NCBI GenBank assembly: GCA_016716905.1
Contig: JADJUS010000022.1
Location: 1,537,501 to 1,601,500, forward strand
Direction of reading: 5' to 3'
Length of the DNA stretch: 64,000 nt
Source: Acidobacteriota bacterium
GTDB lineage: Bacteria; Acidobacteriota; Vicinamibacteria; Vicinamibacterales; SCN-69-37
In this document: one piece after another, positions 33,194 to 41,543 of the stretch
Position numbering within the stretch: position 1 is the stretch's first letter
Layout: every line of letters starts with the position of its first letter
Notes under the pieces: generated by a model
What the model was told of the DNA's origin: nothing
Seen by the model: only the letters and a program-made list of their open reading frames with translations
Databases searched by the model: none
Translations under genes and position numbers: made by a program

Positions 33194-33685
33194 TCAAGCC
33201 TCCAGGAGTTCCATAAGGCGGCGACGAGCCCGATGGAGCTTGACGCCGGCGTTACCGGTCGTAATCCCAAGGATCTCTGCGGTGTCCTGCTGCGACGCGC
33301 CTTCGAGCGCAAGAATCAGGATGGCGCGATCGATGGGGGCCATGTGACGCAGAGCGCGCAGAACCGCGGTCCACTCCATCCGTTGCATCGCGGCGCCCTC
33401 ACCATCGGCCGCCGGTTCATGGCTCTCGTCGAGCGGGTCGTGCGCGGGGCGGCGACCGGCGGCACGGCGGCGCGTCAAGGCCACGTTGAGCGCCACCTGG
33501 AAGATCCAGGTGGACGGCTTGGCATCTGCGCGAAACGAGGGCAGCGACCGCCACAACGCGAGCAGGATGTCCTGTTGCAGGTCTTCTTCGTCGGCAGCAT
33601 CGACGGCATAGGCGCGGCTGATGCGAACCAGGATGCCGCGATGCTCTGTAAGCCAGCGGGTGAGCGTGGCGTCGTGGTCACTCAT
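33194..33685 (-). CDS. RNA polymerase sigma factor, ECF subfamily
   Basis: A 163-residue group 4 sigma factor directing RNA polymerase to a small regulon. Region 2 is LVRISRAYAVDAADEEDLQQDILLALWR (quoted in parts: helices with DEEDLQQDI), with the -10-recognition segment FRADAKPSTWIFQVALNVAL; region 4 is LRHMAPIDRAILILALEG and the helix-turn-helix QQDTAEILGITTGNAGVKLHR. The linker between (ARRPAHDPLDE) is short, as in ECF factors. First gene of a three-gene operon with the membrane protein and serine hydrolase. A TATA-rich stretch (33728-33738) lies 45 bases upstream, which may hold the promoter. Confidence 0.9.
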   Translation of the reverse strand: MSDHDATLTRWLTEHRGILVRISRAYAVDAADEEDLQQDILLALWRSLPSFRADAKPSTWIFQVALNVALTRRRAAGRRPAHDPLDESHEPAADGEGAAMQRMEWTAVLRALRHMAPIDRAILILALEGASQQDTAEILGITTGNAGVKLHRARRRLMELLEA

Positions 33686-33793
33686 CGGTCTGATCGATGA
33701 GTCTCCGGGGAGCGCAGGACATTACAGGCATATAATCCGCCAAACCGTGCAGGATTCCCCGCTCCCTACGCCGGGAGGGTTAGGATTTACCTC

Positions 33794-35437
33794 GTGAGCC
33801 TTCTCGGCGGATTTTCTGGTGTGCGTGGCACGATTCCCAATTCCGAGGACCTCGCTCCGACGCGCAGGCAACTTGGATGGCTGACTGCAATTGTGGCGTG
33901 CGGCATCAGCCTCCGCCTCGCGGCACTTTATTGGCAGATGAGTCTGCCGACGTTCGGCTGGAGTAACCCGGACCAATACCTCTCGGACGCAGCAAGCCTG
34001 ACTCAGTCCGGCTCCTGGGTATGGACCGTGAGCGCCATCCAGTACAACTGGGGCGGCGTGACGTGGTTGCTTCCGCCAGGCTACCCGGTCTTCCTGTCGC
34101 TTTTCTATCGAGCCGACTCTGCGAGTCCATTTGCTGCCGCAATCGCTCAGTGCTTGGTTGGTGGAGCCACCACGATTCCAATGTTCTTTCTTGCTCGGGC
34201 CCTGCACAACGTTCGTGCAGGTTTGGTGGCTGCCTTCATCTGGGCGATCTGGTTTTCGGGTATGTCCGGCGTCAACCTGTTCGTCCAGGAGCAGCTGTAC
34301 ATTCCGCTGTTGGTATTGGCCCTGGCCGTACTGGCGGTCTGTCTGCGGAGACAAGGCGGACTGGGTCAATTCGTCTTGGCGGGCGTCTGTCTGGGCCTGG
34401 CATCGCTGACTCGAGCCATGCCCCTGTTTTTTATGGTTGGGCTCGTGCCCCTTGTCTGGCTGTTCGGGCCGACTCGGAAGGCAGGTCTTCATCGATCGTT
34501 GGCGTTGTTGGCGGGATTCCTCTTGCTCGTCGCGCCCTACATATCCTGGGTCAGCCTCACGCATGGGGAGCTTGTCTTGATCGACAACCACATGTCGATC
34601 CTGCATGCGAAACCGGGCGGCACCAATCCCACTGGCCTCTGGACAACCGCCACCGCATTCGCGCGAGAAATCATTGCGCAGCCCGGCGAAAAACTCGACA
34701 TGGCACGCGGGATGTTTAATGTCTACGGTCCAAGCTGGCTGTACCACCATGGGGCCGCCAGCACGGCTTTCGAAAGAGCCATGACCGGCGTGATGGTGCA
34801 CGTCGTTCTCGACACGCTCTTCGTCTTCGTTTGTGTGCTGGCGCCAATCGGTTTCGCCGTGGCCAGACAAAGGCAGGTCGGATTCGTCTTGATCAGCTGG
34901 TCCGCATTCGTCGTGGCAGCGTCCGTGGCGGCTGGTTTTTCTGGCCCCAGGTATCGTGCCCCACTCGAGGTGGCGCTGGTCTGTGGCGCATCAGTTCTGC
35001 TTGGCGGTCGTTGGAGAATCCCCGGGCGTTGGATTGGACTTCTCGGCGTCGGTTCAGCCCTCGGCTTTGTCCTGCTGCTGGGATCGCCATACATCAAGTC
35101 CTGGGACGCCCGCGTGCCGTACGGGTTCGACGAGTGGATCAGACTCAACGATGATCGCTTCAAGGCGCGAGCGCAGGGCAACGCGGGGTTTTATCTCCCC
35201 TCAATCGGCGGCGCCTTTGTCTTCGATGTCGAGCCGGTTGCCGGAGCTGCCGAGATCTATCTGACCGTGAAACAAGAGGGAGTTCCGGTCAGGACCGTTC
35301 ACGCCACAAGGGGCCAGCCCACCCAGGTGCGTCTGCCGATGGTCGATCGAAATGTCACGTTTATCGAGACCATTCCCATAACGAGCACAGGGGCGAGCGT
35401 TCCGGACGCGGCCTACCGGCTCCGGGCGGCTCGCTAG
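33794..35437 (+). CDS. Polytopic membrane protein, glycosyltransferase family 39 (GT-C) type
   Basis: A 547-residue inner membrane protein with ten or more hydrophobic segments. It has the GT39/ArnT-like layout: after the first helix, the loop reads SNPDQYLSDAASLTQSG (an acidic motif in the family's catalytic loop region), then WLLPPGYPVFLSLFYR, and repeated helices up to about residue 420, followed by a soluble C-terminal domain. Such proteins transfer a sugar from a polyprenyl carrier to protein or lipid. The GTG start lies seven bases after a TAGGAT hexamer (33781). GC and codon choice look a little less biased than in neighbours, so transfer is possible but unproven. Precise substrate unknown. 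Confidence 0.75.
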   Translation: MSLLGGFSGVRGTIPNSEDLAPTRRQLGWLTAIVACGISLRLAALYWQMSLPTFGWSNPDQYLSDAASLTQSGSWVWTVSAIQYNWGGVTWLLPPGYPVFLSLFYRADSASPFAAAIAQCLVGGATTIPMFFLARALHNVRAGLVAAFIWAIWFSGMSGVNLFVQEQLYIPLLVLALAVLAVCLRRQGGLGQFVLAGVCLGLASLTRAMPLFFMVGLVPLVWLFGPTRKAGLHRSLALLAGFLLLVAPYISWVSLTHGELVLIDNHMSILHAKPGGTNPTGLWTTATAFAREIIAQPGEKLDMARGMFNVYGPSWLYHHGAASTAFERAMTGVMVHVVLDTLFVFVCVLAPIGFAVARQRQVGFVLISWSAFVVAASVAAGFSGPRYRAPLEVALVCGASVLLGGRWRIPGRWIGLLGVGSALGFVLLLGSPYIKSWDARVPYGFDEWIRLNDDRFKARAQGNAGFYLPSIGGAFVFDVEPVAGAAEIYLTVKQEGVPVRTVHATRGQPTQVRLPMVDRNVTFIETIPITSTGASVPDAAYRLRAAR

Positions 35438-35466
35438 GTAACGTGCGGCGCGGGCTCAAGCCCATT

Positions 35467-36627
35467 TCACCTCACCGTAACGCCGATCGCGTCGCTGACG
35501 GCTCTGGCGCCTGCGGCATCCGACGGTCGATTGACGATCTTGCCGCGCACCACCATCGTGCTGGACCCGCCACCATCGAGGTTCAACGCATCTGTGAGCT
35601 CCAGCCGATCCGCCAGGCGCTGCAGCTCGGCGAACGACATCCCCACACTCACCTGCTGCCTTCCGTCCACCACCGCCAGCCAGATGAACCCCATCCGATC
35701 CACCCCCACCATCGTCCTCGGGTGACGCGACTGGATGAAGGCCGCGCCGCTGAATTTCTCCACGTCCCAACTTGTCAGCGAGACACCGCTCCGGCGGAGG
35801 AGTCCCGCGCCATTGACGACGTGATCGGCGGATTCGAGACGGTCGCTTTCGAGGCCGTGGACAGACGTCCACGTTCGGCGCATCTCGACTGTCACACCAG
35901 GCTCAAGCACGCGCAGTTGGTCGGGAAGTTCGAGTCCGCCGTACGACAACACAAGACCATCAGCCGGAATCGGCGTACTCCCCGCGTCGCGCCTCACGGC
36001 CGTGACTGTGAGTGGCTTTCCGCTGAGCACCCACTCCACGCCGTTGCCCGCGGTGTCGGTGTGTTCGTGATACTTCGGCGAATAGAGCATCAGCTTGCCG
36101 CGCGCACGCGTGGTATCAACGCCGTCGATCGGTACGACAACGGAGCGGCCGGCGCTGAGGGCGTGGAGTTCCACTCGAGCGCTCACCTGATCGAAGGCAA
36201 GCGAGGTGCGCCCGTCGGCTGGCGACCAGATCGCGATGGCGCCTTTGGGGATTGGTGTATCGCTGACGAGTTCGCCGGCCACCTTCAGCAGACCGATGGG
36301 TTCACCGTTGTTGATGTTGAAGAACCCGGCGTTAACTGCGGCCAGTGACTTGGCGCGGGTGGCCATTTCCAGCACGGGCTCGGCGTACATGACCTGATCG
36401 TTCGACAGCAGGCTGCTGAGCCGCGCGTGGGCGGGATCGAGCCGCAGGAGCGACACAGAAATCGGCCCTGCGGGGTCAACCAGCGTTGAATCGGTGGATG
36501 TGAAGAACTCCACGCCGCGGGCCACCTGATCGGGTGCGCTGAGCCAGGCGCCGGGGGCCTGGGGGCCCTGAGCCGCGCCGCAGGCCAGCGTCAACAGCGC
36601 GAACAACATCGAAGCTCGACGTGTCAT
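35467..36627 (-). CDS. Exported phosphodiester glycosidase-like protein (NAGPA domain)
   Basis: A 386-residue protein with a lipoprotein-like signal (MLFALLTLACGAAQG, lipobox LTLAC). The second half matches the NAGPA/phosphodiester glycosidase domain: LAAVNAGFFNINNGEPIGLL at the start (about 95), then the late motifs ADHVVNGAGLLRRSG, SRHPRTMVGVDRMGFIWLAV and the diagnostic ALNLDGGGSSTMVV near 355, ending RPSDAAGARAVSDAIGV. Members remove covering N-acetylglucosamine or act on cell-wall phosphodiesters. It faces the LD-carboxypeptidase gene divergently with a 20-base gap, suggesting related envelope roles. Confidence 0.88.
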   Translation of the reverse strand: MTRRASMLFALLTLACGAAQGPQAPGAWLSAPDQVARGVEFFTSTDSTLVDPAGPISVSLLRLDPAHARLSSLLSNDQVMYAEPVLEMATRAKSLAAVNAGFFNINNGEPIGLLKVAGELVSDTPIPKGAIAIWSPADGRTSLAFDQVSARVELHALSAGRSVVVPIDGVDTTRARGKLMLYSPKYHEHTDTAGNGVEWVLSGKPLTVTAVRRDAGSTPIPADGLVLSYGGLELPDQLRVLEPGVTVEMRRTWTSVHGLESDRLESADHVVNGAGLLRRSGVSLTSWDVEKFSGAAFIQSRHPRTMVGVDRMGFIWLAVVDGRQQVSVGMSFAELQRLADRLELTDALNLDGGGSSTMVVRGKIVNRPSDAAGARAVSDAIGVTVR

Positions 36628-36647
36628 GGGCTATTCTTTCACGCGTC

Positions 36648-37682
36648 ATGAACCGGCGCACATTTCTCCTCGGTTCCGCGGCTCCATTGCTTGCGGCTGG
36701 CTCGTTCAGGCGCACCCCGCAGCCGACTGGCACGATCAGGCCGGTCCGATTGCGACCGGGTGACACTGTTGGGCTGGTGGCGCCTGCCTCGGCCACATTT
36801 CAGCAGGTGGAACTCGACATCGCGCGTGAGTCGCTTGAGGCGCTGGGTCTCAAGGTCAAAGTGGGCCGGCACATCATGGACCGGCACGGGTCGCTCGGAG
36901 GCCAGGACAAGGACCGCGCGGCTGACATCAATCGGTTTTTTGACGACTCAAGCGTGAAGGCCGTGCTTCCCACGCGAGGCGGCTGGGGCACGTCGCGGCT
37001 GCTGCCGCTACTTGACTACGACACCATCCGGCGCAATCCGAAGGTGTTGATGGGTTTCAGTGACATCACGGCGCTGCTCAACGGCATCCACGCGCGCACC
37101 GGCCTTGTGACCTTTCACGGTCCGAATGCGGGCGGGCGGTGGGACGAATACTCGGTGGGGTTGGTCAAGCGCGTGCTCTTCGACGGCGAGGCGGTGACGT
37201 TTGATAACCCGAAGGAAACAAGCGACCGCAACGTGCTCACCCAGACAGAGAATCGCATTCGCACCATCACGCCTGGCCGAGCCACCGGTCGGCTGCTCGG
37301 CGGGAATCTGACTGTGCTGACGGCAATTCTTGGGTCGCCCTACGTGCCGAACTTTGATCAGGCGATTCTGTTCCTCGAGGATGTGGGCGAAGACTGGTAT
37401 CGCGTGGACCGGATGATGACGTCACTCAAACTCGCCGGCATCCTGAGCAAGGTGCGCGGCGTCATTTTCGGCACCTGCAGCGAGTGCGGCCCGGGCGAAG
37501 GCTTCGCGTCGTTTACGCCCGAAGAGATCTTCGCCGACCACCTGGCGCCGCTCGGTGTGCCGGCCTGGCACGGTGCGATGATCGGCCACGCACAACCTCA
37601 GTGGACCCTGCCCGTCGGCGCGATGGTCACCATCGATGCGAGTCTTGGGACGGTGGCAATGACGGAGAGCGGGGTCACATAG
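36648..37682 (+). CDS. LD-carboxypeptidase, S66 family, with Tat-like signal
   Basis: Peptidase that trims the terminal D-Ala from peptidoglycan tetrapeptides. From ATG 36648 it has a twin-arginine-type leader (MNRRTFLLGSAAPLLAAGS), then the S66 signature: DTVGLVAPAS, AVLPTRGGWGTSRLLPLLDY, and the nucleophile Ser in MGFSDITALLNGI; later FHGPN, GRLLGGNLTVL and the His region VPAWHGAMIGH. The 344 residues are normal, but export of this usually cytosolic enzyme is notable. An upstream in-frame ATG (36621) would overlap the divergent gene's start and spoil the leader. A long palindromic element begins at its stop codon. Confidence 0.88.
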   Translation: MNRRTFLLGSAAPLLAAGSFRRTPQPTGTIRPVRLRPGDTVGLVAPASATFQQVELDIARESLEALGLKVKVGRHIMDRHGSLGGQDKDRAADINRFFDDSSVKAVLPTRGGWGTSRLLPLLDYDTIRRNPKVLMGFSDITALLNGIHARTGLVTFHGPNAGGRWDEYSVGLVKRVLFDGEAVTFDNPKETSDRNVLTQTENRIRTITPGRATGRLLGGNLTVLTAILGSPYVPNFDQAILFLEDVGEDWYRVDRMMTSLKLAGILSKVRGVIFGTCSECGPGEGFASFTPEEIFADHLAPLGVPAWHGAMIGHAQPQWTLPVGAMVTIDASLGTVAMTESGVT

Positions 37683-37797
37683 GGGGACGGGTGTGTTTTC
37701 CACAGAAACGTGCGAAATGGGGACAGGTCTCGTGGTGAATTACGACGAGACCTGTCCCCATTTCGCGCGTTTCTGTGGAAAACACACCCGTCCCCCT
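37681..37797. repeat. Palindromic element with 53-bp arms
   Basis: Arms 37681-37733 and 37745-37797 pair with a single mismatch (37711 T versus C on the partner) around an 11-base loop. The outer half begins AGGGGGACGGGTGTGTTTTC, and is shared with the element at 62824; the inner half differs. It covers the gap between the LD-carboxypeptidase stop codon (37680-37682) and the third ADOP gene. Confidence 0.92.
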
Positions 37798-37807
37798 ATT
37801 GGCCCCG

Positions 37808-40240
37808 CTACTTCAATGCCACCATCGGATCCACGCGTGCCGCGCGGCGCGAAGGGATCCAGGCCGCGAGGAGGCCGATCGCGACGAGCAGAGCGGCCGT
37901 CGATCCGTACACAACCGGGTCGGCCGGCTCCACACTGAACAGAAACGAGCGGACGGCACCTGACAGCGCGTACGCGCCGGCCATGCCGATCACGAGGCCG
38001 GTGGCCACAAACACCATCGCGCGCCCCAGCACCATCGCCTGCACGCGCCCGGGCTGAGCGCCCAAGGCCATGCGCACGCCGATTTCCTGCGTGCGCTGGT
38101 CCACCACATAGGCCATCACGCCGAAGATCCCGACGCCGGTGATCACAATGGCGAGCGCGCCGAAGATGGACAGCAACAGCATGTTGAACTTCCGCTGCGC
38201 GATCAGGCGTTCGAACAGCAACTCGAACGTCTGCACGTCTCCAAGTGTCAGATCCGGCGCGATGCCCCAGATCGCCGTTCGCACCGCGGGCGCAATCGCC
38301 TCTGCGGGACCTCCAGTCTTGATCACCAGATCCGCGCCGAACGCCGACTTGGGCGTGATCGGCATGTACGCCTCGGGCCGAAGCTCTGACTCCGGCCCTC
38401 CCAGGCGCACGCTGTTGACGACGCCAACGACGGTGCGATCGCCATTAATTCCGATCGTCGCGCCAATCGGATCACGGTCGGGCAGATAGCGGCGGACAGC
38501 CTCTTCGCTGAGCACTACCACGGGAGCCCCGGTCACATCGGCATCACTCAGCGCGCGCCCGCGCAACACGCGGATCCCAACTACGTCGAAATAGTCGCCA
38601 GTCACATTCCGTATATCCGCCGAATCCTCATCGTCGTACTCGGCCACGCGACCGGCGACCTTCACGCTGGTACGGCTCCAGTTGCCCGACAGCGGCAAGC
38701 CGTTGGCAATCCCGCCCACCTTGAGCACACCCGGCAATTGCCTGACACGTTCGATCGTCTGCGGCACCAACACCGACGCACGCGCCATGCCGGCTTCGCG
38801 CTGCGCGCTATCGCTGAAGACGAACGGCGGATACACCGGCACCGTGAGCACATTGTGGTGGTCGAGACCGATGTCGACGCTGGTCAAGCGGACAAAGCTC
38901 GAGAGGAAGAGACCCGAGCCGACGAGCAACACCACGGCCAGCGCCACTTCGGCCACGACCAGCGCGCTTCGCACGCGTTGACGGACGACACCCGCCGTGT
39001 TCGCGCGGCCGTTGTCGCGGAGCACCCCATTGAGGTCGGGGCGCGATAGCTGAATGGCCGGCGCCAGGCCAAACGCGATTCCAGTGGCGCATGCGGCAGT
39101 GGCGGCTGCGGCCAACACGCGCAGGTCGATCCCGATATCGGTGGCCCTGGGCAGCGACGCGGGCAGCGCGGCCTTGAGGATCTCAACGCCCCAGAACGCG
39201 ACCAGTACGCCGAGCGCCGTTCCGGCCACAGACAAGACCAGGCTCTCGACAAGCACACCCCGAATCAGTTGCCAGCGCGATGCGCCGAGTGCCGCGCGGA
39301 TGCCAACCTCGCGGCTCCGGGTGGTGGCACGAGCCAACATCAGGTTGGCCACGTTGACGCAGGCGATCAGCATCACAAACGCGACCGACGCCAGCAGCAT
39401 GAGCATCCATGGCCGCACCTTGCCCACGAGAGATTCGTGCAGGGTGCGGACGTGCACCTCACGTGCGGGAGCCCACTTGGGATGCGCAGCCTTGATGCCG
39501 GCGCTGATCGCGTCCATTCGCTGCTGGGCCTGCGCTATCGACGCGTCTTCCTTGAGCCTGCCCACGACCTGCAACCCGTAATTCCGACTGTTACCGCGCT
39601 GCTTCTGGCTTTCGGGAATGACGTAGGGCACCCACATCTCGCTGGGCTTGGCAGCACCCACCGGATACTCAAAGCCTTCAGGCATCACGCCGATGACTTC
39701 CCACACGCCGCTGTCAAACGTCATGGTTTTGCCCAGCACGTCTGGCGTGCCGCCGAAGCGGCGCTTCCACAACGCGTGGCTGATGACAGCAACCTTGTGG
39801 TTGCCATCGATTTCCTGGTCGGCTGTGTAAGCGCGGCCGATTCGAGGAGAGACCCGCAAGAGGCCGAACAGGTTTGCCGTGGTGCGCGACACACGGAGCA
39901 CTTCCGGGTGGCCGCCCTCGCGAAGTGTGAACCCCCCGCCGCCAGTGACTGCGGCGAGTCCTTCGAACGCACCTTGCGCGCCCGTTGCACCAAGCCAGTC
40001 CAGATAATCCTGCGCGGTGGTGTAACCGCCCTGGAACCCGTCTGGTCGCGTGTCGATATCGGCCACTGACATCAGCCGATTGGGTTCGGCAAACGGGACG
40101 TTCCTGAGCACCGTGGCATCCACTACCGAGAAGATCGCGGTGGTGGCCCCGATGCCGAGTGTGAGAACGGTCAACGCAACTGCGGTGAAGGCAGGCGCGG
40201 CACGCAAGGCGCGCAACGCATTGATCAGGTCTCGACGCAT
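37808..40240 (-). CDS. ADOP-type ABC transporter permease (MacB/FtsX fold), copy 3
   Basis: An 810-residue permease lacking the soluble ADOP prefix: it starts directly with MRRDLINALRALRAAPAFTA and the first helix VALTVLTLGIGATTAIFSVV. The periplasmic domains and two FtsX units are present (MLLASVAFVMLIACVNVANL near 280, TTRSREVGIRAALGASRW; and DQRTQEIGVRMALGAQPG at the end). The last part is IPSRRAARVDPMVAL. No PadR gene or ATPase adjoins it, which separates it from copies 1 and 2. It is framed by a 117-base palindrome downstream and by a tandem run and another palindrome upstream, so its surroundings are entirely repeat DNA. Confidence 0.87.
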   Translation of the reverse strand: MRRDLINALRALRAAPAFTAVALTVLTLGIGATTAIFSVVDATVLRNVPFAEPNRLMSVADIDTRPDGFQGGYTTAQDYLDWLGATGAQGAFEGLAAVTGGGGFTLREGGHPEVLRVSRTTANLFGLLRVSPRIGRAYTADQEIDGNHKVAVISHALWKRRFGGTPDVLGKTMTFDSGVWEVIGVMPEGFEYPVGAAKPSEMWVPYVIPESQKQRGNSRNYGLQVVGRLKEDASIAQAQQRMDAISAGIKAAHPKWAPAREVHVRTLHESLVGKVRPWMLMLLASVAFVMLIACVNVANLMLARATTRSREVGIRAALGASRWQLIRGVLVESLVLSVAGTALGVLVAFWGVEILKAALPASLPRATDIGIDLRVLAAAATAACATGIAFGLAPAIQLSRPDLNGVLRDNGRANTAGVVRQRVRSALVVAEVALAVVLLVGSGLFLSSFVRLTSVDIGLDHHNVLTVPVYPPFVFSDSAQREAGMARASVLVPQTIERVRQLPGVLKVGGIANGLPLSGNWSRTSVKVAGRVAEYDDEDSADIRNVTGDYFDVVGIRVLRGRALSDADVTGAPVVVLSEEAVRRYLPDRDPIGATIGINGDRTVVGVVNSVRLGGPESELRPEAYMPITPKSAFGADLVIKTGGPAEAIAPAVRTAIWGIAPDLTLGDVQTFELLFERLIAQRKFNMLLLSIFGALAIVITGVGIFGVMAYVVDQRTQEIGVRMALGAQPGRVQAMVLGRAMVFVATGLVIGMAGAYALSGAVRSFLFSVEPADPVVYGSTAALLVAIGLLAAWIPSRRAARVDPMVALK

Positions 40241-40249
40241 GGCTATTGG

Positions 40250-40322
40250 ACGACTGGGGAACTGGGGAGGTTGGGAAATGGGGAGCTGGGGAACTTAGGA
40301 AATGGGGAAATGGGGAACTGGT
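40250..40322. repeat. Tandem run of a GGGGAAnTG / AGTTCCCC unit
   Basis: Imperfect copies of GGGGAACTGG, GGGGAAATG and GGAGCTGG repeat about seven times just upstream of the third ADOP start. On the minus strand the unit is CAGTTCCCC, the same family as at 10506. Confidence 0.75.
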
Positions 40323-40327
40323 GGCAA

Positions 40328-40390
40328 AGAAAAGACGTCGGGTGTCTTTTTGGTGGCGGCAGGCAAAAAAAGACACCCGACGTCTTTTCT
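40328..40390. repeat. Palindromic element, 24-bp perfect arms (GACGTCGGGTGTC type)
   Basis: Arms 40328-40351 and 40367-40390 are exact reverse complements (AGAAAAGACGTCGGGTGTCT and on) around a 15-base loop GGTGGCGGCAGGCAA. The run of T and A beside the loop and the arrangement resemble a rho-independent terminator in both directions, but its position upstream of two divergent genes argues for a mobile palindrome. Confidence 0.9.
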
Positions 40391-40399
40391 ACCGCTGAT

Positions 40400-40428
40400 T
40401 TGACAACACCCGTGGAAGGGTCTAGCGT
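40400..40428 (+). promoter_or_regulatory. Weak promoter candidate for the SPFH gene
   Basis: A perfect TTGACA (40400-40405) is followed after 17 bases by TAGCGT (40423-40428), which matches the -10 consensus at only three positions. It would give a leader of about 140 bases to GTG 40576. Confidence 0.3.
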
Positions 40429-40575
40429 GGCGGGTTAGACGCCTAAGACACTGTGAAGTGTCGCGGGGGACCCACCGGTGCGATTGGCGCACCACGGGGC
40501 GTATTCGCATCGCGCGATAGAGGACTCCAATCCTCGAGCCCGTCAGCTAACCCCGTCGGCCAGTTGGAGTCTGTT

Positions 40576-41523
40576 GTGTCCTTCCTCACGAGGAACGCCG
40601 TACTGGCGTTCGCCTTCGCTGCTGCCTGTGTTGTTCTTGGCTCGCTCATCTGGTTGATGGGCGCGTCCAATCCGTCCACGCCCGCCGGCTACGTCGGGTA
40701 CCTCACCAAAGGTGCGGTCTTCGGCAAGACCCGCTTCATCGGCGTTCAGCGCGGACCGGTGTCTGCTGGTCGCACCTGGATGCTGCACGCCACAAACATC
40801 AGCGTCACTCCCTACACCTACAGCGAAGACTTTTCAGGCGACGACGCGGTGCTCAGCCGCGACAACCTGAAGATCGCGTTTCGCGTGCACACGGTGTGGC
40901 GCATCGACGAACATCGCGTGCCCTTGTTCATGGATCGCTTCAGCACCACGGTGACCGATGACTCAGTCGAACGTGACCCGGACGCCATCGTCAAAGTGGC
41001 CTATGCGAATTTCATTCGCGAGCCCCTTCGCACGTTCGCGCGGGATGAAGTGCAGCGCCGAAATGGACTGGACGTCAAAGAGGCATTGATACCTATCGGC
41101 GACGCCGTGCTCTCTCGCATCCGGCAGTATGCAACGGAGTCCCCCTTCGTCCTGACAAGCGTCGTCGTGGGCAACGTCCAGTATCCTGCCGCAGTGTCCG
41201 ACGCGGTGTCGCTGAAGTTGGCGGCCACGCAGGAGCTGCAGCGCAAGGACACGGAGATCGAAATCGAACGCAAGGAGCGCACCAAGCGCGAAGTGCAGGC
41301 GCAAGGTATCGCGAATGCGATGCAGATCATCCGCGGCCAGCTCAGCTCGATGTACATCCAACACGAGGCGATCGAAGCGCAGAAGCTGATGGTGGGCTCC
41401 CCGAACCACACGGTGGTGTACATACCCGTGGGCCCGATGGGCGTGCCCATCACGGGCACGTTCCCAACAACGGCTCCGGCAGGCCCTCAAGGGGGCTCAG
41501 CGAATCCGGTGGTTCGCAAGTAG
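40576..41523 (+). CDS. SPFH/Band 7 domain membrane protein (prohibitin-like)
   Basis: Membrane-anchored scaffold protein. From GTG 40576 it has a single transmembrane anchor (AVLAFAFAAACVVLGSLIWL, about 7-30), the Band 7 domain (about 40-200: VLSRDNLKIAFRVHTVWRI, REPLRTFARDEVQRRNG) and a coiled-coil with the usual EIEIERKERTKREVQAQGIA, ending in a Pro/Gly tail. GGAG lies six bases before the GTG, which decides the start against an earlier in-frame GTG at 40453 that would add a non-hydrophobic prefix. Prohibitin/HflK-like proteins stabilise proteases and membrane microdomains; the partner here is unknown. Confidence 0.87.
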   Translation: MSFLTRNAVLAFAFAAACVVLGSLIWLMGASNPSTPAGYVGYLTKGAVFGKTRFIGVQRGPVSAGRTWMLHATNISVTPYTYSEDFSGDDAVLSRDNLKIAFRVHTVWRIDEHRVPLFMDRFSTTVTDDSVERDPDAIVKVAYANFIREPLRTFARDEVQRRNGLDVKEALIPIGDAVLSRIRQYATESPFVLTSVVVGNVQYPAAVSDAVSLKLAATQELQRKDTEIEIERKERTKREVQAQGIANAMQIIRGQLSSMYIQHEAIEAQKLMVGSPNHTVVYIPVGPMGVPITGTFPTTAPAGPQGGSANPVVRK

Positions 41524-41531
41524 AAACCGGG

Positions 41532-41537
41532 TATCGT
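41532..41537 (+). promoter_or_regulatory. Candidate -10 box (TATCGT), leaderless start
   Basis: TATCGT lies exactly six bases before ATG 41544. This spacing favours ATG 41544 over the GTG at 41538 as start of the TlpA-like gene. Confidence 0.4.
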
Positions 41538-41543
41538 GTGCCG

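Noticed and set aside
33722..34870. Minus-strand open frame (382 codons) opposite the GT-C-type gene
   Set aside because: Arg/Gln/Glu-rich antisense product overlapping a membrane protein with strong hydrophobic periodicity.
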